Assembly (NCBI GenBank): GCA_037176845.1
Contig: JAYKXP010000077.1
Location: forward strand, 1 to 64,000
DNA length: 64,000 nucleotides
Direction: 5' to 3'
Origin: Paramarasmius palmivorus
Taxonomy: Eukaryota; Basidiomycota; Agaricomycetes; Agaricales; Marasmiaceae
A program made the position numbers and the translations under genes. This document shows positions 1 through 11,369 of the stretch, piece after piece (the stretch's first letter is position 1; each line of letters begins with the position of its first letter). A model generated the notes under the pieces. That model did no database searches, had not been told where the DNA came from, and was given only the letters and a program-made list of their open reading frames with translations.

Positions 1-1500
1 TAGAGGCGGCGTTATGATGGAGGAACGCGTGTTGAGCGATGAGGAGCTCGGGAGGACCTGACAGGCCTCCGATTGCGTGGAAAAGCGCTTTGGGCGCATG
101 CGAAAAGAAAATTTTAATAAAGGCTTCTAAACGACCTAACGACGGCCTAGGATTCAATCCTGTACCTTAAAAACAGAGTGTTATCACTCGCTCGTCAGCG
201 CTATTTGCAGCCATTATATGGACGTTGTGACCTATAGATTCCTCTGATATGTATATTTTCTCGTTGTATCTCTCTTCCAGACTTGTTTCATCTCTTTTCC
301 GTTGTTCTCGCAGTTTATTCGACTCAGTTACCGTATTATTCAGTTCATGTTTATTCACCTTTGTGTACAGTAAAGAAAGGACACAAATGTACGGGGACCG
401 AAGAGGATTCTGCCCCCACTTGCACGTTCCGACCTGTTGTATGTGGTTATCGTTACGAATAGATTGCCTATTGTATTTTTTGTCACCGATCAGAACTCTA
501 CACCAAGTCAGGCCCTAGCCTTTATTGAGAAGACTAGTTGAGATATTACTGCAGACAAGAACTTGAGAGGTCGCGATAAAGACCAAGTTGTTGGCTTTGT
601 GTATTGCTCTACACTTCTTCTTTTATGTGAAACTTTATACTAGTTCGTTTGGTGGCGGGGTGTTCTGATGTGTTTTAAACAGTTGGGTTACACATTTAGT
701 GCGGGGGGAGGGTATCGTAGAGAAGGCCTCGGTTTTGGTGGCTGAGCCTTCCTAGACTTGCCAGTTGCTTTATAGACATGAAGTTTTGGTGGCCCCTGTT
801 TTCGGCAGTTGTGCAGTAATTTTACCTTAGAGAGGAGTCGATCATCGAGGCAGTCTAGATCGAACAAGATCAGCTTCTTATAGCCCTCTTGGCGATATTT
901 ACTAGCTTATAGAAGCTAAAGAGACCCTTATTACCGCATCTATACAGTGTGTACTTTTCCTAGAACTTCGACGAATAGATAAGGGATTTTACCCCTTTGA
1001 GACCATGACTGAGTAGATATCTCTACGCCGCGGCAACTCTGATCACGCCGAACCACACTTGCACAACTACGCCACAGTAGAGTGCTTTTGTACACTGAGA
1101 GCAGTCATAGTATTAGGTGATTTCACCGAAACTAAGTGGTATTACCGAAACGGTGGGAGATGACGCCCGTGGAGAGACTAGGGGGAGGTGGAGGAAGACA
1201 TTGTGAAGGATTCCGGAGAGCGTTGTCGAGTCGAAGATAGCCACGCCCTTGGAGCAACCGGCTGGAGGAGCATGTGTCAGATAGTTCAGGAGCGCCAACG
1301 TACCTCGAGCCTATTCTTCCAACCCAACGATTCCGTTACCCAGAGGTTGTTATAACTCCGATTATACAGCCGTCAGTCCTATGTTGACGGGTATGGAAAG
1401 CGAGTCGATAAACAGGGGAAGAAAGCCTTTGTATCAATAATTCACCTAGAACCACCGCTTTGAATAGCCATTTGAGTGTTATGTTTGCCGGATGTCATTA
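1..1500. other. No recognised gene
   Basis: I see no convincing coding region, RNA gene or repeat boundary here. Short open frames occur on both strands but none shows a domain, a signal peptide or a match to other parts of the window. Confidence 0.5.
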
Positions 1501-1555
1501 GTGAACGATGTCTCATTTACTAGGTATCTCTCGTCTTTCGCTGGCATCGATGGAG

Positions 1556-2300
1556 AGTAGAAGCAGAGGTGATGGACGTCGAGGAAAAGGTTGCAAAAAA
1601 GTACGTAATCAATTCTTGCGAAGCACGAGGGTTAGGGCTGGGAGATCCGAGACTTGGACGTTGCCTTGTGATAGTGACTTTCAGCGCCATTTGAAGTGGA
1701 GAAGCGTGCTCTTGTGCTCGGAAGACCATCTAAGGTGCTTCGAAGCCGTTGGTTGGCCGGGACCCTCAATTCGTGCCTCCGAGTTGTGTAGGAAGAAGAC
1801 GTGTAATGATCTATGCCCCTTTACGCTCAACCTCATCTTTACCGTCATAGCCCTCTGCATAGCCAGTCAACTGGTGCTATTGACAGGAAGGAATCCAAGA
1901 GCGCTGAACGTTACCTTATTTCCTCATGTCCTATAGATATTTCTACTTCGTGCTCCAAAATTCGTACGCATGTCTCACCGGTTGATGGATTCCATTTACG
2001 AGCTTTCAGTTCGATGATTAGTACTAAGTGCCTCACAGAAATTACTGCTGGGCGCATTGCCAGCGCCTATGCCTCAATATATGCGTTACCGGTACTAAAT
2101 CGACATCCCGGCTCGTTGGGTGTCAAACCGAATGAGGATCTTTTTAGTGGCTCGTTTAAGTTACAACAAGTGCTCCAGCACGTTGAATCTCGTTTTTCGT
2201 TTGAGACCTGCCTGGCCACATACAATGGCAAAACCTTCCCATACACAGCCAAGGGCCACGTCAGTATGAAAATATCATCTAAAACCAGGTGAATCAGGCA
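1556..2300 (+). repeat. Segmental duplicate E, copy 1
   Basis: This block is similar to 7150-7700 and, over a shorter stretch, to 16940-17250. All three end near a shared motif, AATATCATCTAAAACCA (here 2271-2287). The block starts with an exon-like stretch encoding a peptide related to DVEKRVAKKY, also present on the opposite strand near 11.45, 22.17 and 28.24 kb. In two of the copies the block lies upstream of a type I membrane-protein gene, so it seems to have been copied with it. The gene it once carried cannot be reconstructed. Confidence 0.6.
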
Positions 2301-2514
2301 GTTCCTCATTCGGAGACAGCTCGGCAAGCACAATCAAATGTACTGTTACCATCCATTCCATACGTTTGCGACGTATGTTGCCTGCATCCCGTTATCGCAC
2401 TTGACTTTCTGGGTGACCCTATGAACTGGGCTGGGTAGGGGTAGCTTAGGTAGTGGTACTGATATGATGCATCCTAGTCATAAACCTTCTTTTTTTTTTT
2501 CGTTCACTATCATT

Positions 2515-2532
2515 TCGATGATCATGCCATCG
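2515..2532. promoter_or_regulatory. Conserved upstream inverted repeat, copy 1
   Basis: The block TCGATGATCATGCCATCG has CGATG/CATCG arms. It lies about 300 bp before the start codon of the first membrane-protein gene. Related sequences lie at 7875-7892 and 25375-25392 before two of its paralogues, inside a larger conserved upstream stretch. It could be a regulator binding site or simply part of the duplicated flank. Confidence 0.3.
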
Positions 2533-2835
2533 TCGTGGCTGTTATCCCAACCAACACCTTCCTTGACATCACAACTTTTCATCATCAAATCACCTGGAAT
2601 AGACACATTCAAAACTCCTAGAGTTCGAGAGCTTCAACCTCATTTCAGTCTGGTCGATTGTTCATCAGGATCAAGAACAAAGAGATGAGATCATTTCCGG
2701 GTTACCCTGTATTCCCCTGCATGGTGAGATTAATCATTACCTCTAAGTTTAAAAACCCCGATGAGACGAAAAATACTTGCTTACCCCATCTCCTCTCTCA
2801 TTACTGTGTATGTGCTGATTTTTTCTCTATTGAGA

Positions 2836-4039
2836 ATGATTGTACGTCCAAGGTGCGTGTCGGTCTCATATTATACCACTTGATCGACCAAATTGCTCTA
2901 GGATTATCGCTTTCTTGTCCTCTTTGGCCTTTGTGGCCCTTGCTAATCACATATCCGACTCTTTGGCCTTGGTGGCCCTTGCTAATCCGATATCCGACTT
3001 CATAGCATCATTTAGTAACATCGACGTTCCGTCCACAGGAACGGTGAACATTCCGGCTAGTTCGAAATGGAGACTTACAGGCCTTCCACCGTTTCCATTC
3101 GACAAATTCCAATTTGTTTTTGTACAAGACGACCCTGTTATTACCAGCAGTATAATCGAAATGAACTACAGGCGCGGCCAAACTGAAGGAACAATAACTT
3201 TCACGCCGACAAGAGCAGGGTACGTGCACAGATCGATAATATTGTAAATGTCTCAATATTCAACAGAATATATCACTTGGAAGTTTCTGGGTAAGCCCTA
3301 GCGACTTTTATGTCCTCTAATAAGCAATAACGATCGATTCAAGATTCAGTGAATCCTCAAAACTGGGAGAGGATATTATTATAACGGAAGCAAGGTACGA
3401 AGTTTGGTCAATCCACAATATTCAACTAACATGTTCAATTGCCACGAAAGTACTACGCAAGCCGAAACCCACACTTCGACAAACACACTTTTATCGACAT
3501 CTCCGCCGGCTGGGCCCACATCAACAACTGGCTCTGAGTCCACTCCGGTGGCTACCTATCCTTCCACTACAACTGTGGCGTCCAACTCGCCTGGAATCCC
3601 CACCGCAAACTCTCATGACGCTACTCCCAGATCCCGCCTCGGTGTCATTTTGGGTACTACTCTTGGTCTGCTCTTCGTCTTATCCGCCATTGCACTCTAC
3701 ATTTGGTACCGAAAGGTGTTGAACCATATGTGGGCAGGCGCATTTAAACGAGCAGAACGCATTGAGTCCATTTCTCCGTATACATATTCCTCCGAGAAAA
3801 ATGGTTCACGAAAGGAGCATTTAAATTTGGTATCCAACGCTCCACACGTTCCAGAGAGTCACGGGGCTACTACAGGTCAAAATGAAGGAGGGGATGAAGA
3901 GGCTCTCAGAGAAGAGAGTACAATCGATGAAGTGGTGGTGTACCACGATGACAGTGAGTGGAGGACACGACAGCGAGCGGGACGCGTCAGGGTACTGGAG
4001 ATGCCGCCTAGATATGATTCTGTGTGGCAGGAAAGTTGA
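2836..4039 (+). CDS. Receptor-like type I membrane protein, copy 1 (PPxY tail)
   Basis: Predicted exons are 2836-2852, 2902-3219, 3267-3290, 3344-3394 and 3451-4039, giving 332 residues. All four introns (47-56 bp) are GT-AG and the phases join perfectly. The protein has an N-terminal signal peptide (MIVRPRIIAFLSSLAFVALA), a beta-rich ectodomain to about residue 121 that ends in an Ig-like 'TRAGIYHLEVSG' strand pattern, a Ser/Thr/Pro stalk (137-199), one membrane span (about 200-223) and a basic-then-acidic cytoplasmic tail. The tail ends in EMPPRYDSVW; PPRY (322-325) fits a PPxY motif, known to bind WW domains of Nedd4/Rsp5-type ubiquitin ligases. A 39 bp tandem duplication enlarges the signal-peptide region. 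Function is unknown; a surface receptor or adhesion role is inference. The start ATG was chosen because the same short first exon occurs in the paralogues. Confidence 0.8.
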
Positions 4040-4119
4040 TATGTCTAAGAACGGCCTCAGTTCAATGAGCTTGCCGTTTATGATTAACACCTGTGGCTAG
4101 ACTGTAGTGTTGGCCCAGA

Positions 4120-6345
4120 CACCTGTGGGGTCTTGCCTGATACATCAAGGCATGGCAATTACCAGTTGAATGTGATACATCAGGGATGGCAATTACCAGT
4201 GTCCATATATGGCAAGTCCACTTAAATAATTCATGTTAAAATACATAAACACTTAAGAGGATTGAACATCTGGCCTCAGGTTAACAAAGTCAGGTTACGG
4301 CTTTACTCAGATGTGATATCCAACTGGGCCATAGTGCTGTTATATAGACAGCAATAACACTTAGATTATATAGCCTCAATATTTGAGTCTTGTATGATAA
4401 TAAAAGCTATTTCTATGACAGCATTGGGGGAGGGATGCTGGGTGGCTATAAAAATCACATTTTGAGGGGAATATGTTCTAATATGCTTTAAAAGAATACC
4501 CCTGCAATTGGGAGGGCAGGGGAATGCAAAAAAAAGCAGTCCAAATTATGGAATTTAGGAAAGTAGGATATTGGATTTCTTAGGCTAAAGGCCAGATATT
4601 GACATGGTGGTAAGTTAGGTGACCTAGATACATTGAATACAAGCATGGGGACACCAAATTAGTACATAGATTAGTGGGAGGATAGTGTGCTTGAAATATC
4701 AAAAATACTGAAAATCTCCAAAATTGAGGGAATATAAAAATTACAGGATGGGATTTGTAGTGCACCTGGGGGCTTTTTAAAAGATAAAAATTGTGAATCA
4801 CGAGATGATATATATGTTCCCTTGATGGGTTTACAATCTGGGAGAGCTGCCTATTTTTCCAGATTTAATTACAGCTAAATTGACTTTTTTTGGACTTAGC
4901 TAATACTATACCAACAGGGAACAATTGGGATGGACTAATTCTGATTATTTACAACCCACTCTAGGTGTATAAATGACAAATATATACTTGCCCAAGCCAA
5001 TCCTATCATGTGCAAACACCTTGTTCAATCCAATGTATTATATATGTATGTAATACACCCAGAAATTCATGAATAGCACCTCAGGGAAGCATTACCAGCA
5101 CTAAGATGGTATCAAAATCCAATTTCAGGCAACCTAAATTACACTTTCCTACCATTCTAAAGCACATTTTTTGTAATAACATATGTATGTTGCTAATAAA
5201 AAGTTGCATTTCTTAGCGGTTTTTTTGTACTCAAGCATGGGGATTGCTCCTAAAATCACCAAAAATGAATATGAGAGTCAGCCATTCACTATGCATAGAA
5301 CAGGAATATCAATTGCCTTCATGAATCTCATGACAGGAATCCTTATGCCAGATGCATCAATTCTTGCAACAATTATAGAAAACCTTGTAATATGAATGTA
5401 GTATTGCAGAAAGAAATTGATCTGGGGGCCTTGAGGAACCTCAAAATTGAATTCAGGATGACAAGGATAGTTAAGAAGCATTTAGAGCTGAAAGAAATCC
5501 CTTTACTATACCTTGAGATATGTCAAAAGTTATGTGATAAAGTACTTGCAATCAATCTTTGACTTGAATTGTTCTGACCTTTTTCATTAAGCATTCTGAG
5601 GACCAAACTAAACACCAAATTGTATTATATATCATCATATTATAATGTCATAGAGTTGGTATTACTAGTTCTAGAGTGGTCATATTGGTCTGGAAGACCT
5701 AAATGAAAAGGTCAGACAATTCAGTCAAGATTGATTGCAAGTATTTTTACAACATAAGCCTACTAAACTTAACTTTTGACATAACTTGGGCAAGCTACAG
5801 TAATTGGATTCCTTTCAAACCTGGATCATTTCTTAAGTGGGTTTTCATCCTGAATTCAATTTGGAGGTTCCCAAAGTTTATGGATCACTCCCTGTAATAC
5901 TACATTCATATTACATGTTTTCTGTTACTATATTTGGACTGCTTTTTTTGCATTCCCCTGCCCCCAATTGCAGGGGCATTCTTTTAAAGCATATTAGAAC
6001 ATATTCCCCTCAAAATGTGATTTTTATAGCCACCCAGCATCCCCCAATGCTGTTAGAAATAGCTTTTATATCATACAAGACTCAAATATTGAGGCTATAT
6101 ATCTAAGTGTTATTGCTGTCTATATAACAGCACTATGGCCCAGTTGGATATCACATCTGAGTAAAGCCGTAACCTGACTTTGTTAACCTGAGGCCAGATG
6201 TTCAATCCTCTTAAGTGTTTATGTATTTTAACATGAATTATTTAAGTGGACTTGCCATATATGGACACTGGTAATTGCCATCCCTGATGTATCACATTCA
6301 ACTGGTAATTGCCATAGTCTGATGCATACTTGGAGACTCCATGGC
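4120..6345. mobile_element. Non-autonomous Mutator-like (MULE-type) element with long inverted termini
   Basis: Terminal inverted repeats of about 420 bp (4120-4547 against 5931-6345) match closely except at the outermost 30 bp. They are flanked by a 9 bp direct repeat TGGCCCAGA (4111-4119 and 6346-6354). Long terminal inverted repeats with a 9 bp target duplication are typical of Mutator-like elements. The AT-rich interior has no transposase, so the element depends on another copy. A shorter internal inverted pair lies at about 5429-5470 and 5838-5879. The insertion splits the 3' flank of membrane-protein copy 1; the unfilled form of that flank survives behind copy 2 at about 9290-9330. Confidence 0.85.
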
Positions 6346-6650
6346 TGGCCCAGAAGTGTCCTTTCATGCCACTCATGAACGTTGCAAAGTCTTAAGATAT
6401 CGCAAATTCGGGCGCGGAAGAGAGAATCGTCATTTTCTGATATGAAAGTCAGGATATGCATTGACTTTCATAGGACTAGTATTCATTGTATCAATAAAGG
6501 AAAAATACCTGCCATTTGTAGCGTATCAGGTTCGAGAACCATCGCTCAATCACCGACCCGAGAACTAATGCACGCCGCAAAGCACTGCCTCGCCTTCAGC
6601 ACGAGGACTTCTTCTGGATTCGAAGCTTGATGTAAAGAACATTAGTGACA
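6346..6650 (+). repeat. Displaced 3' flank of membrane-protein copy 1
   Basis: This stretch resembles the sequences after copies 2 and 4 (9300-9500, 26930-27180). It contains the recurring CTCAATCACCGACC box also seen near 15.45, 24.98 and 27.08 kb. It was pushed about 2.2 kb from its gene by the inserted element. No coding function is evident. Confidence 0.6.
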
Positions 6651-7149
6651 CCGTGAGTTTAATTGAATGATGATGACACGAAAATCTCAGCAGCTTTAAT
6701 GCAATATCAACGTTATCAAGGAGAACATGTATCAGCACTACAGTATCGCGTCAGAATGTTCGGAAAATCAAGTAGGAGGTGGCCAGTGTACGAGTATCAA
6801 TGGAGAGAATTGCATTGTGTACACGTAGGCAAATGGTTCATTTGCTACCTTTCAACCATATTTATCGTAAAGGACTTGGAAAAAGGCGGTGATGAACGTT
6901 CAGAGAAAAAGTAGCGTAACCCTAACTCTTTGTAAATCAAGGTACAAAAGAGATAGATGCCTCGATGAAAGGAACATCGACGTTCGTTGACTGATCAAAA
7001 AGAAAGCAGCAACGAGGTAACCATCTCCCTATACGTATAGCACCAGGGTACAACTTTCATGGATCCGAGAGATGAGTCAGTAGTCGAACATGAAGGGAAA
7101 GGAAGAATACTGTACTTTTTTTACACAGAACCAAAGCAAGATCATAGCG
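6651..7149. other. No recognised gene
   Basis: Nothing recognisable apart from a single CCCTAACTC telomere-like motif near 6919. Confidence 0.45.
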
Positions 7150-7700
7150 CTCGTTCGTTGTGAAGACCTTGAACGAGAGGGTTAAGAGATCCGGGTTGGA
7201 CGTGCCGATAGCCTGTGCATGTGAACTTCAGCGCTTTGAGTATGTTCGGAAGACCATAAGGTGCCTCGACACCGTTGGAATGGGGTTACCCAACCTCAAA
7301 GCATCAGTACACCTCTTTACCGATATCGCCCATTCAAACTGTGCATTGCTAGAAAGAATCCAAGAGCGCTGACGGAACTGTTATTTCCCTGAGTTCCGTC
7401 GATGTTTCTATGTCGAACATGTCTCACACGACTTGATGGATTCAACTTCCGTACTTTGATACTTCGTACTCATGCACACGGGAAGTACCAAAATCTGCTG
7501 GGCGCTTGCTCAGCGCCTATGCCTCAATATTTATGTTCCGGTACTCGAGCAACACTCCTTGGCTCGTCAGAGTCATACCAGCTGCCATCTGGGTTCATGG
7601 AGACCTGTGTCAACATCACATGCGCAGCCAAGCGCAGTCGTACAAAAATATCATCTAAAACCATCAATTCGTAATTTGGAGGACATCTGGCGTCTCAATC
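7150..7700 (+). repeat. Segmental duplicate E, copy 2
   Basis: This block parallels 1556-2300, ending in the shared motif at 7647-7663. An open frame from 7160 encodes a peptide (VKTLNERVKRS) that aligns with the conserved VEKRVAKK block of the other copies. It precedes membrane-protein copy 2 just as copy 1 of the block precedes membrane-protein copy 1. Confidence 0.55.
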
Positions 7701-7874
7701 GAGTGATGTGGTAATTGCGAACACGATCAAAGTACGGTCAACATCTCGCAAGCGACGTCATGGATCTAGCTCATTATCACTTGCTAATTTTCCATTCCAG
7801 TAGTTGTCGGTGACTCGTGGGTAGCGGCAGCTGAGTGATTGACTTGCGCTCCTCCTTATAACTTCTGCTGTCAT

Positions 7875-7892
7875 TCGATGATCATGCTATCA
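7875..7892. promoter_or_regulatory. Conserved upstream inverted repeat, copy 2
   Basis: TCGATGATCATGCTATCA corresponds to 2515-2532 with the right arm degraded. It lies about 215 bp before the start of membrane-protein copy 2. Confidence 0.25.
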
Positions 7893-8106
7893 TACTAGCC
7901 GTCACCCAACCAATACCTCACTTGTCATCACAACGTTTTATCATCGAATTGCCGGGAATGAGATGGTTTCCGTCTTATCCTGTATTGCACTGGATGACAA
8001 TATTGATCATGACCTACTTTCGAAAGCCCAAACGAGACAGAAGTTGCTTGCTTCCTTCGTCTCCCCTCTCATTCTCGTGAATCTGGCGATTCATCCTTTG
8101 CTAAGA

Positions 8107-9238
8107 ATGTTTATACGCCGAAGGTATGTGTCAGTCCCATATTATACCACTCGATCGACCAATTTCTCTAAACTTATCGTTTTCTTGTCCTCTTTGGCTT
8201 TGTTGGCCCTGGCTAATCCAAAATTCGACTCCAGAACATCTCACGGTATCATCGATGTTCCATCCACAGGAACAGTGAATGTTCCGGCCAGTGCGAAATT
8301 GAGAACTCCAGGGTTACCATTCAACAAATTGCAAATAATTTTCGTACAAGACAGCCCTATTATCACCAGCAGTATAATCGAAATGAACCACCAAACTGAC
8401 GGAACAATACCTTTTACCGCGACAAGAGCAGGGTACGTGTACAGATCAATCATATTGTGCATGACTCAACATTCAACAGAATATACCACTTGGAAGCCTT
8501 TTGGTAACCCTTACCAATGCCTGAGTTGTCTGCCGAGAAGTAATAAACCGTCGCAGGAATGGTTCATCAGCATAACTAGGAGAGGATATTACTATGACAG
8601 AAGCAAGGTACGAAGTCTTGGTCAATCCACAATATCATTCTACTAACATGATCAATTGCTACGAAAGTACTACACAAACCGAAATGTACACTTTGACAAA
8701 CACAATTTTTTCTACATCTCAGCCGGCTGGGCCCAGATCAACAGCTGACTCTGAGGCTACTCCAGTGGCTACCTACTCTTCCACTACGGCTGTGGCATCC
8801 AGCTCGCCTGGAACCCCCACCGCAAACCCTCATAACACTACTCCCAGATCCCGCCTCAGTGTTATTTTGGGTGCTACTCTTGGTCTGCTCTTCGTCTTAG
8901 CCGCAATTGCAATCTATGTTTGGTACCGAAGGTCTTTTGCCGGTAAACGAGCAGAACGCACTGATCCCATTTCTCCGTATACATACTCCTCCGAGAAAAA
9001 TGGCTCACGAAAGGAACGTTTGAATCCGGGATCCAACACTCCACACGTTCCGGAGAGTCACGGGGCTACTACAGGTCAAAATGAAGGAGAGGGTGAAGAG
9101 GTCATTGGCGAAGAGAGTAGCCTCGATCAAGTGGTCGTGTACCACTATGACAGCGAGCGGAGGCCACACCAGCGAACAAGACACGTCAGGGTACTGGAGA
9201 TGCCGCCTAGATATGATTCTGTGTGGCAGGAAAGATGA
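8107..9238 (+). pseudogene. Receptor-like type I membrane protein, copy 2 (probably broken)
   Basis: Exon equivalents are 8107-8432, 8480-8503, 8557-8607 and 8668-9238. The first intron of the paralogues has lost its acceptor (CTCTAG became CTCTAA). The 48 bp are open and in frame, so they now read as coding sequence. The 51 bp exon at 8557-8607 has an in-frame TAA at 8573-8575, which would truncate the protein before the stalk and membrane span. Because this exon is 51 bp with matching phases, skipping it would restore a full protein. The downstream part is otherwise intact: Ser/Thr stalk, span starting near LSVILGATLG, and the tail VLEMPPRYDSVW with its PPxY motif. It may be a pseudogene, an exon-skipped gene or a secreted truncated form. 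Confidence 0.7.
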
Positions 9239-9500
9239 TACAAGTAAGGAAGGCCTCAGTTCAACGAGGTTGCCTTTTATGATTAACATCCCTGTGGCTA
9301 GGCTGCCAGAAGTGTTGTTTCATACCACTAGTGAACTTTGCAAAGTCCTAAGGGAACTGAATCTGCTGTTATCGCGAATTGGAGCGCAGAAGAGAGACTC
9401 GACATTTTCTGATACGAAAGTCAAGATATGTATCAACTTTGGTAGACCTAGTATTCATTGGATGAATAAAGAAGAATACCTGCCCTTTTGCAGCGTATCA
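9239..9500 (+). repeat. 3' flank of membrane-protein copy 2
   Basis: This is the conserved flank of the family, similar to 26883-27060 and to 6346-6530. At 9290-9330 it keeps the unfilled version of the site occupied by the Mutator-like element behind copy 1. Confidence 0.6.
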
Positions 9501-9959
9501 TATTAGACCGCTCACCGCTCACCTTTGAATCGGCTGTGGAGCCTGAGCAAAACGGTTCGTGTACAGGGTTTTCGAATCGTTTGATGCGCACCCACACATC
9601 TTCCTCTTCCTCGCATGGCCTCCGACGAAAAGATAGTGTTGCGCTCCGGTAAAATTTGACATTCTGGCAGAAGATGTCGCTGAAGCATCCGAGAATAAAA
9701 GGTTCGATATCCCGGATGAAAATGACCACATTGATGGCTCTACCCCGTCGGGATCTCTCAATTGCTCATCCTTTCAACATATTCAAAATCTGTATTCTTC
9801 GTGTGCTCTGGTAATATGATCCAACGAGCCGCGATGGTGTTGACATGTGCCTATCGATGTTCTCGGAGTCCAATGGGTTCTATTTTCATTCCCAAATGTA
9901 CGGTTTCATCAAGCATGGAATCCAGTAGATGACGCCCACGATACATCAACGTGAAACAC
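9501..9959. other. No recognised gene
   Basis: Short overlapping open frames on the minus strand, none with recognisable features. Confidence 0.4.
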
Positions 9960-10480
9960 GATCACAGCTTCGAAGTCATTTCGGCTCCCCGTTGATCTTC
10001 TGGGGATTGACATGGTGAATGCTCGTGGCTTCGTCGAAGCGGAAGAACTAGATTGGCGAGGGAGATGACAATCAGCCTCGATAGATTCTTCGCATCGCGA
10101 GTTGCCTCAGCTTGACATGTTTGTTCATGCTCGCATCAAGACGCCGATGGACTAGGTGAGTCTGGTGTTCGTTCGGACGGTACTTAGACCTGGCATTATT
10201 ATTGTAGGTATGCCTGTCAATGACGCCGAGAATGTTCCTCTCGATTCGTGAGTAAAGCGGTTTTCTATGTATAGAAGGGAAATTGACATATCAAATGCGG
10301 AGCTGATATTCATGAAATGGAATGGCTCCCTCCGTCTAGCGAAGGTACTCGGTATTGTAGTATGTTATCACTATCCTGTGAGTTCTTTGTTTCCATTCAA
10401 TTTCCGCCATACAAGGATTGATCATCGGGTATAGTTCTTGTGGATGGCCATGTAATTTACTCTTTAGCCGGCTACTCGAA
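9960..10480 (+). repeat. Segmental duplicate D, copy 1
   Basis: This region aligns over about 500 bp with 21400-21910, with many small differences. The better-preserved partner has a short open frame starting MAGTLQVDLENDTK at about 21643. Here the matching frame reads VGMPVNDAENVPLD and then stops, so this copy is decayed. The gene is not recognised. Confidence 0.6.
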
Positions 10481-10863
10481 TGTTCGCATCTACTCTCAGC
10501 TTAAAGGTGTTCCCGTGCTTCTCGTAGCATCCACATTATCGGTGTACTCACAGTATTCCCGTGTCATCATTGTCCTTTTTATCGTGCTCTATGGGAGACA
10601 AGATTGACCGCTTCCACTTGCGACATGCAGTCTCTCCGCCGAGAAGCTACAACCACTCGTTGCGCTCATGCATCGGTCAACGCAGATCGATCCTCTCACT
10701 GCCGTGACCATGCCGCTGTTTCCGAACAGAATCACCGAGTCGCTGTTCCTCACCCCTCTTCATCTGTTCCTCGATATTTGTCCACTACTTGTTTCCACCT
10801 TAATATAGCTTATAAATTGAAAGAGCGCATTTGTTACATGTCAACTTGATGCTAGGTTTCGCG

Positions 10864-11088
10864 TTAACATTGGTCGTGCGCTCCATCTTCAGATGATCCG
10901 ACATTGGTGGTCCATTCCAGCACTATCAGTTTTCCCGGAACCATCTTCTGGAGCTCGTTCGCTGGACCTTTTGTGCAGTCTAGACAAGTTATGCTCTTGG
11001 ATTGCATGGATATTATATCAGATGTTGATCGTGGTGAACGAGATGGTGATTGACGGTAGCTGTGTCGATAAGACTCCGAGTCGGACAT
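10864..11088 (-). CDS. Hypothetical 74-residue protein
   Basis: An open frame with an ATG start encodes a Ser/Arg-rich N-terminus (MSDSESYRHSYRQSPSRSPR) followed by a CLDCTKGP segment. It may be one exon of a longer gene or chance. No family is recognised and no duplicate was found elsewhere in the window. Confidence 0.2.
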   Translation of the reverse strand: MSDSESYRHSYRQSPSRSPRSTSDIISMQSKSITCLDCTKGPANELQKMVPGKLIVLEWTTNVGSSEDGAHDQC

Positions 11089-11369
11089 CGTTCATTATCT
11101 TGTGTACTAGTATCAATATCTGACCTTCAGGTGTGTTTCGTTTGATATCGGCAGACGAAACGGATAAAAGGATCGTTCACTCTTTGGATCACTGCGGCGA
11201 AGTCCTTCAGAGGAGCTGCTACACGTTTTCATACCAAAGGCGGCAGACTGGGGAAATAGACGTACTCTAAACCGGCATCATGATAGTAGCATCCTTCTTG
11301 GAATCTTCCCTAGCACCATGGCTACGACTCGGAGAAATGAGCGCAAAAACACGAATATCCAGCAGCCTG

